Under the pieces are notes generated by a model. That model did no database searches, had not been told where the DNA came from, and worked only from the letters and a program-made list of their open reading frames with translations. A DNA stretch of 51,218 bases from Asticcacaulis benevestitus DSM 16100 = ATCC BAA-896 (GTDB lineage Bacteria; Pseudomonadota; Alphaproteobacteria; Caulobacterales; Caulobacteraceae). The stretch spans positions 1 to 51,218 of the forward strand of contig NZ_AQWM01000026.1 of NCBI RefSeq assembly GCF_000376105.1, read 5' to 3'. Position numbers and translations under genes: made by a program. Positions 46,344-51,218 of this stretch are shown here, one piece after another (positions within the stretch are counted from its first letter, which is position 1; each line of letters starts with the position of its first letter).

Positions 46344-47717
46344 TTAGGCCGCCTTGAGACAGGCGACGAACTGATCGCGCCAACGTCCCACGTCATGCGT
46401 GCGGACATTATCATAGAGCGCTTCCCAGCGCGCCTTGCGCTCTTTCAACGGCATGGCCAGCCCCTTCTTGATCGCTTCGGACATATCCTCACGACTGAGA
46501 GGGTTGACGATCAACGCCTCCTTCATGTGCTCGGCGGCGCCGGCGAACTGCGACAAGACCAGCACGCCCGGATTGGCCGGGTCCTGCGCCGCCACAAACT
46601 CCTTGGCGACGAGGTTCATGCCATCACGTAAAGGCGTCACCAGTCCGATATGGGCGGCGCGGTAAATGCCGGCGAGTTCGTCACGCCGGTAAGGCCGGTT
46701 GACATAGCGCAGCGGCACCCAGTCAACCGTGGCATAGGCCCCGTTGATCTGGCCGGAAATGGTGTCCAGCCGTGCCCGTAAATCCTGATAGGCGTCGACA
46801 TCGTCGCGCGAGCGCGTGGCGATCTGCAGCATGAAGAGATGCTCGTGAAGATCGGGATTATCCGCCAGCAGGGTCTCGTAGGCGGCAAAGCGCTCCTCCA
46901 GCCCCTTGGAATAGTCGAGCCGATCGACACCCAGCACCATCTTGCGGCCCGCCTGGCTCTTGACCATCAGCTTGCGAAAGGCCTCTGCCGTGTCGCTTTT
47001 CAGCGTTTCCGCGAAATCCTCGGCGTCAATACCAATGGGGAAGGCCTTCGCGCGCACCTTCTTGCCATAGGCCTCGACCAGACCGCCGTCTGAGACCACC
47101 GCCTGCACATCATGAACGGCGTAATCGACGAAGTTTTCGCAGTCGTCCTCGGTCTGAAAGCCGATCTGATCATAGCTGAACAAGGCCTCGACCAGTTCAC
47201 CGTGGCGCGGCAGGGTGCTTAAGATGCTGCGCGCCGGCCACGGAATATGCAGGAAGAAGCCGATGCGGTTGGTGACGCCGCGCTTGCGCAGTTCGCGCGC
47301 CAGCGGGATCAGGTGATAGTCCTGCACCCAGATGAGGTCGTCCGGTCCGATCAAAGGCAGCAGGGTTTCGGCGAAGCGCGTATTGACGCGGGTATAGCCC
47401 TCATCGAAACTGCGCTCATAGGCGACCAGATCGGTGCGATAGTGAAAGAGCGGCCACAGCGTGCGGTTGGCATAGCCGTTGTAATATTCGCTCTGATCCT
47501 GCTCCTCCAGATCGAGCAGGGCCACGGTGACGCCGCCGACCTTCTGCATCGACATCTGGCCAGTATAGGTCTCGACCGTCTGGCCGCTCCAGCCGAACCA
47601 CAGCCCCTTGTCTTCGCGCAAGGCCGCCGCCAGCGCCATGGCGAGGCCGCCGGCGGTGCCGACGCCGGAATCGGCAGGCGGATTAACACGATTAGATACG
47701 ACGATAAGACGGCCCAA
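46344..47717 (-). CDS. otsA: Trehalose-6-phosphate synthase
   Basis: 457 residues, GT20 family. A TTG start at 47717 was chosen: GGAGG lies 6 bases upstream and the protein then begins (M)GRLIVVSNRVN, exactly where OtsA does. Motifs: GTAGGLAMAL, WVQDYHLIPLARELRKRG, FFLHIPWP, GVDRLDYSKGLEERF (nucleotide-sugar site) and LRDGMNLVAKEFVAAQ. It joins UDP-glucose and glucose-6-phosphate. The start lies 26 bases inside the end of otsB, so translation is coupled. Confidence 0.94.
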   Translation of the reverse strand: MGRLIVVSNRVNPPADSGVGTAGGLAMALAAALREDKGLWFGWSGQTVETYTGQMSMQKVGGVTVALLDLEEQDQSEYYNGYANRTLWPLFHYRTDLVAYERSFDEGYTRVNTRFAETLLPLIGPDDLIWVQDYHLIPLARELRKRGVTNRIGFFLHIPWPARSILSTLPRHGELVEALFSYDQIGFQTEDDCENFVDYAVHDVQAVVSDGGLVEAYGKKVRAKAFPIGIDAEDFAETLKSDTAEAFRKLMVKSQAGRKMVLGVDRLDYSKGLEERFAAYETLLADNPDLHEHLFMLQIATRSRDDVDAYQDLRARLDTISGQINGAYATVDWVPLRYVNRPYRRDELAGIYRAAHIGLVTPLRDGMNLVAKEFVAAQDPANPGVLVLSQFAGAAEHMKEALIVNPLSREDMSEAIKKGLAMPLKERKARWEALYDNVRTHDVGRWRDQFVACLKAA

Positions 47718-48504
47718 CAGGCACCTCCAGTTTGAACACTTCAGTTTGCAGCGCCTGCGCCAGCCAGGCATGGACGCCGTCTACGCTGTCCAGCCGGAAG
47801 CGCGCATAGGTTGGACGCGGCGGCCCGACCAGAACCCCGACACCGCCAAAGGCGTTGACCGCAGCAAAGGCGTCCTCATCGGTCAGGTCATCGCCGATAA
47901 ACAGCGGCATCGTGCCGAAAAAGGGCGGCTCGACCATAAAAGCCCGTACCGCGCGGCCCTTGTCCATGCCGGGTGATAGGAACTCCGCCACCATGACGCC
48001 GCGTTGCAGCTTGAGGCCGGTTCGATCCGCCAGATCATCAGCGAAGGCACCGACCTGCACATCGATATCGGCGGCGTTGCGGTAGTGCAGCGCCACGCTG
48101 AGCGGCTTGGTCTCGACCACGACGCCCGGGTACTTTTCAGCAAAGGCCGCGACCTCACGCACCGCCTGCGCCAGCTTGGGATGGCACCGCGCCGTCAGCA
48201 TATCGAGGCGAGCGTCACGGCGTTGCAGGCCATGACTGCCGGCCATGGCGACGATGGTCCCTTCGAGAATACGGTCGAGATCCGCGATCGAACGGCCGCT
48301 AACAATCGCCATCCGGCCGCCCAGACACACCTGCATGTCGCGCAGCAAACTGTTGCGCGCGGCGTCCGGCCCGACCCCTTCCGGCACAGGCGCGAATGGC
48401 GCAAGCGTGCCATCAAGGTCAAGGAACAGCGACACGTGCGCCATCGTCAACGTCATTTGACCGCCTGTACCTTGCGCGGCGTGCTCAACCTGCGACATTA
48501 TCAT
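47692..48504 (-). CDS. otsB: Trehalose-6-phosphate phosphatase
   Basis: 270 residues, HAD family. The nucleophile motif is LFLDLDGTLAPFAP; SGRSIADLD, GSHGLQRRD and the metal motif IGDDLTDEDAFAAVN follow. ATG 48504 (or 48498) is the likely start; the frame runs upstream to 48681 through AT-rich intergenic DNA with no homology. It removes phosphate from trehalose-6-phosphate. First gene of otsB-otsA. Confidence 0.92.
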   Translation of the reverse strand: MIMSQVEHAAQGTGGQMTLTMAHVSLFLDLDGTLAPFAPVPEGVGPDAARNSLLRDMQVCLGGRMAIVSGRSIADLDRILEGTIVAMAGSHGLQRRDARLDMLTARCHPKLAQAVREVAAFAEKYPGVVVETKPLSVALHYRNAADIDVQVGAFADDLADRTGLKLQRGVMVAEFLSPGMDKGRAVRAFMVEPPFFGTMPLFIGDDLTDEDAFAAVNAFGGVGVLVGPPRPTYARFRLDSVDGVHAWLAQALQTEVFKLEVPVGPSYRRI

Positions 48505-48886
48505 GATACCGCCCGCCCACAGTGCAGGGGGCGCGACACATCTGCCATAGCCGTAATCTCCTTTTGGTCTGCTACGTGTTCTACAGTCCAAAAGCCTGAT
48601 GAACTCACCCGATATAAGCAATATAGTATCAAATACCGATATAGATTTGAGTATCGCCTTAGATTCGAAACAAAGTCTCAAAAAATAAAATATTCATAAA
48701 GGCAAAAAACTGCCGTTGAGGTAAGGTTAGACATATGATCCTGTCGTGTCCACCCTCATACCTATATTTTTAGCCCATCTCTCGTTTCTGTGATCAGACC
48801 CGTTATCTGCCGTGAACATGCGCCCATAATTTAGCCACGGTCGTGGGTTGCTTGACCTCACGCCCTGCCAGCCTGAAAGTTTTGCC
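48505..48886. promoter_or_regulatory. AT-rich divergent promoter region between otsB and the GH15 gene
   Basis: Bases 48600-48720 are much richer in A/T than the surroundings. TCAAAT and ATTTGA flank a 10-base spacer at about 48629-48650, a possible operator. No gene is seen. Promoters for otsBA and for the GH15 gene must lie here. Confidence 0.45.
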
Positions 48887-50686
48887 ATGCCCCCATCACC
48901 GCCCCATACGCTCGATCTGTCGCCGATCGGCAATTGCGCCGCCACTGCGCTGATTGATCGACAAGGGCGCTTTGTCTGGGCCTGCTGTCCACGCGTCGAT
49001 GGCGAACCTGTGTTTTCCGCCCTGCTCGATCCAACGGCGGCCGAAGGCGCCGGTTACTGGTCGGTCGAGATCGAGGATCAGGCCGATATCGAACAGGCCT
49101 ATATCCGCAATACCGCCGTGCTACGCACGGTGATGCGCGACACCCACGGCAACGCGCTAGAGGTCATCGATTTCGCGCCGCGCCTGCACCATCTCAACCG
49201 CACCTACCGACCGTGGGCCTTTTACCGCCAGGTGCGGCCCCTCAATGGCGCGCCACGTATCCGCATTCGCCTAACCCCAACAGGCAACTGGGGCCGGGAT
49301 CTCGCCCGTGAGACCGCCGGCTCCAGCCATATCCGCTATGAATGCGGGGCCGTCGATATGCGCCTCACCACCAACGCGCCCCTGACCTATGTCCGCAACG
49401 CCCATGTCTTCCGGTTAGAGAAGACTCTGGCCTTCCATCTTGGTCCGGACGAGCCCTACCCCAATGATGTGCTGGCCGATTCCGAGCACATGCTGCACGC
49501 TACCACGGCCTACTGGCAGGGCTGGGTGCGCACCCTCTCCCTGCCCCTCGAGTGGCAAAGCGCCGTCATCCGCGCCGCCATCACGCTCAAGCTATGCGCC
49601 TTTGAAGAGACCGGCGCCATCGTCGCGGCCATGACGACATCGATTCCCGAAGCGCCTGGATCGCAACGCAATTGGGATTACCGCTACTGCTGGATACGCG
49701 ATGCCTATTATGTGGTGCGGGCGTTGAACCGGTTGGGCGCCGCCGACATGCTGGAATCCTACCTGGTCTACCTGCGCAACCTTGTGGACATGTCCGCCGG
49801 TGGACATGTCCAACCCCTCTACAGCGTTGGCCTTGAGGCCGATCTGGTCGAGCGGATCGCGCCTGACATGCAAGGCTATCGCGGCATGGGGCCGGTGCGT
49901 GTCGGCAACCAAGCCTTTGAGCATCACCAGCACGATGTCTATGGCCAGATGATCCTGCCGCTGACCCAGGCCTTCTTCGATGAACGCTTTTTACGGTTGG
50001 GCACCGAAAGCGATTTTGCTGCCATGGAGCGCGTGGGCGAGCGCGCCTTCACCGTCTATGATCAGCCCGACGCCGGCCTGTGGGAATTTCGCACGCGGGC
50101 GCGCGTCCATACCTATTCGGCGCTTCTGTGCTGGGCGGCCTGTGATCGGCTCGGCAATGCTGCGGCCTCGCTTGGCCTTACCGAACGCAGCGAACACTGG
50201 ACCCACCGCGCGAAGATCATCCGCAAAGCCATCGAAGAAAAAGCGTGGAACGAGACGCTTGGCATCTTCGCCGGTTCGTTTGGCGGCGATGAGGTCGACG
50301 CCAGCCTGCTGCAACTGTTTGAACTGGGCTTCCTGCCGGCCGATGATCCGCGCTGCGTCGCCACTTTCGCCGAAGTCGAGCGCCAGTTGCGCAAGGGTGA
50401 TAATCTCTATCGCTATGTCGAACCCGATGATTTCGGTGAACCCGAGACGGCGTTCAACTTCTGTACCTTCTGGTACATCGAGGCCCTCTACATGCAGGGC
50501 CGTGTCGAGGAAGCGCGCGATCTCTTCGAAGCCATGCTGGCGCGGCGCACCCATTCGGGCCTGCTGTCCGAAGACGTCAAGGTCGATACCGGCGAACTAT
50601 GGGGCAATTTCCCTCAGACCTATTCTCTGGTCGGCCTGATCACTTGCGCCACCCTGCTCAGCCGGCCCTGGACAGCCATACGTTAG
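48887..50686 (+). CDS. Glycoside hydrolase family 15 protein (glucoamylase/trehalase-like)
   Basis: 599 residues from ATG 48887. The N-terminal beta-sandwich (about 1-215) begins LSPIGNCAATALIDRQGRFV and WACCPRVDGEPVF. The alpha/alpha barrel follows: SQRNWDYRYCWIRDAYYVVR, a classic GH15 motif, then YRGMGPVRVGNQA. The end SEDVKVDTGELWGNFPQTYS contains the likely catalytic base Glu. The length fits bacterial cytosolic GH15, which includes glucoamylases and mycobacterial-type trehalases. Its place beside otsBA favours a role in trehalose or glucan turnover. No signal peptide is present, so it acts in the cytoplasm. Confidence 0.9.
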   Translation: MPPSPPHTLDLSPIGNCAATALIDRQGRFVWACCPRVDGEPVFSALLDPTAAEGAGYWSVEIEDQADIEQAYIRNTAVLRTVMRDTHGNALEVIDFAPRLHHLNRTYRPWAFYRQVRPLNGAPRIRIRLTPTGNWGRDLARETAGSSHIRYECGAVDMRLTTNAPLTYVRNAHVFRLEKTLAFHLGPDEPYPNDVLADSEHMLHATTAYWQGWVRTLSLPLEWQSAVIRAAITLKLCAFEETGAIVAAMTTSIPEAPGSQRNWDYRYCWIRDAYYVVRALNRLGAADMLESYLVYLRNLVDMSAGGHVQPLYSVGLEADLVERIAPDMQGYRGMGPVRVGNQAFEHHQHDVYGQMILPLTQAFFDERFLRLGTESDFAAMERVGERAFTVYDQPDAGLWEFRTRARVHTYSALLCWAACDRLGNAAASLGLTERSEHWTHRAKIIRKAIEEKAWNETLGIFAGSFGGDEVDASLLQLFELGFLPADDPRCVATFAEVERQLRKGDNLYRYVEPDDFGEPETAFNFCTFWYIEALYMQGRVEEARDLFEAMLARRTHSGLLSEDVKVDTGELWGNFPQTYSLVGLITCATLLSRPWTAIR

Positions 50687-50930
50687 CATCAAGGCGAGGT
50701 CGTGCCCTAGCATTCAGGCAGATCGCGCCCCGGCGCATCGCCAAGGCATCGCTGCGATCGAAATTCGTCCACATGGTGCCGCCAAAGAAATTTACCTCAC
50801 CAACCTCCCTGCCTTCATTTCGCAGGACTTGCACATTACGTATTTTGGCGTCTATTTTAACGATCGAAGCGGTGGGACTGGCCAGGACAGGTCGAAATAG
50901 GCCTGGTGCAGATCCATGATCTCGCCTTCT
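50658..50930 (-). other. Possible decayed gene end
   Basis: One minus-strand frame is open from about 50930 to a TGA at 50658 and reads plausibly as protein (for example EVNFFGGTMWTNFDRSDALA), overlapping the GH15 end. Another frame beginning at ATG 50918 behind GAAGGCGAG gives MDLHQAYFDLSWPV before a stop. They could be two halves of a frameshifted gene interrupted by the insertion sequence to the right. I do not recognise the family. Otherwise 50687-50998 holds nothing I can support. Confidence 0.25.
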
Positions 50931-50998
50931 GAAATAGCCCCATAATTGACCGGACAGGATCTCCCACTTAAATAAGAGGTAGGAGCAATGTCGTCATT

Positions 50999-51218
50999 AT
51001 GACCAGCCACAATCCAAAGATAGAAATTCTGGGACAGGAACGGCGCCGCCGTTGGACAACAGCTGAGAAGCTGTCGATGGTTCAGGAAACGTATGAGCCA
51101 GAGGTCACGGTGAGCCTTGTGGCCAGGCGCCACGGTGTTCAGCCCAATCAGTTATTTGCCTGGCGCAAATTGGCCTCTCAAGGGGCGTTCACGGCGACCG
51201 CGTCTGAAGAAGAGGTTG
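50999..51218 (+). CDS. IS2-like (IS3 family) transposase OrfA, cut by window edge
   Basis: 73 codons are visible, starting ATG 50999. KIEILGQERRRRWTTAEKLS, SLVARRHGVQPNQLFAWRKL and the following Ala/Thr-rich part form the HTH_Tnp_1 domain of InsC/OrfA in IS2. OrfB, with the DDE core, should follow outside the window. AGGAG at 50982-50986 serves a four-codon frame (ATG 50988, MSSL) whose TGA overlaps the OrfA ATG (ATGA), so OrfA may be translated by re-initiation. The left inverted repeat of the element should lie in about 50880-50980 but is not identified. Confidence 0.85.
   Translation, partial: MTSHNPKIEILGQERRRRWTTAEKLSMVQETYEPEVTVSLVARRHGVQPNQLFAWRKLASQGAFTATASEEEV

Overview
The window looks like chromosomal DNA from an alphaproteobacterium of the Caulobacteraceae kind (Caulobacter/Asticcacaulis-like). 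This is inferred from the high GC content, large TonB-dependent receptors, a cyoABCD quinol oxidase, a PutA without the DNA-binding domain next to an Lrp-type regulator, and two gene sets resembling the Caulobacter lacABC flavin dehydrogenase. No marker gene here fixes the genus.

Layout. 1-1780 is a decayed edge: the start of an IS256-family transposase, hairpin-rich non-coding DNA, a tRNA-Arg(CCT), and the broken 3' end of a second transposase. 1781-9100 carries a giant Oar-like TonB receptor, a secreted S1/P1-type nuclease and an iron-uptake operon (DUF3649, PepSY membrane reductase, an unlisted 20-residue peptide, DUF3325). 9243-12847 is the first sugar-oxidation module: a DUF1080 protein, a Tat-exported small subunit and a GMC flavoprotein. 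12918-16631 is a TetR-controlled ABC exporter with a 32-bp perfect palindrome as operator. 16865-22902 holds citramalate synthase, a periplasmic cyclophilin, PutA and its divergent Lrp regulator.

22822-25098 is the most unusual stretch. A hipBA toxin-antitoxin pair is bracketed by two copies of the last 81 bases of the Lrp gene, with a degenerate piece of cyoC at one end. The five differences between the two copies are all synonymous, which suggests insertion or recombination at the 3' end of the regulator gene.

25172-34829 carries a second TonB receptor, cyoABCD, a small membrane protein, SURF1, and a Tat-type amino-acid-oxidase-like flavoprotein whose domains are in circularly permuted order. 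34920-35036 holds a strong candidate small RNA with promoter, C-rich loops and terminator. Then come a LacI regulator and a czcCBA metal efflux operon with a His-rich leader protein. 42589-46337 is the second sugar-oxidation module, this time with a cytochrome c. Palindromic sites of similar sequence lie upstream of both DUF1080 genes and of the cytochrome gene, hinting at one LacI-type regulon. 46344-50686 is otsB-otsA (trehalose synthesis) with a divergent GH15 glycosidase. The window ends in the start of an IS2-like transposase.

Taken together the genes describe an aerobic heterotroph that takes up glycosides and siderophores through TonB receptors. It probably oxidises sugars at C3 in the periplasm and feeds electrons to a cytochrome c and quinol oxidase chain, with metal efflux and trehalose for stress.
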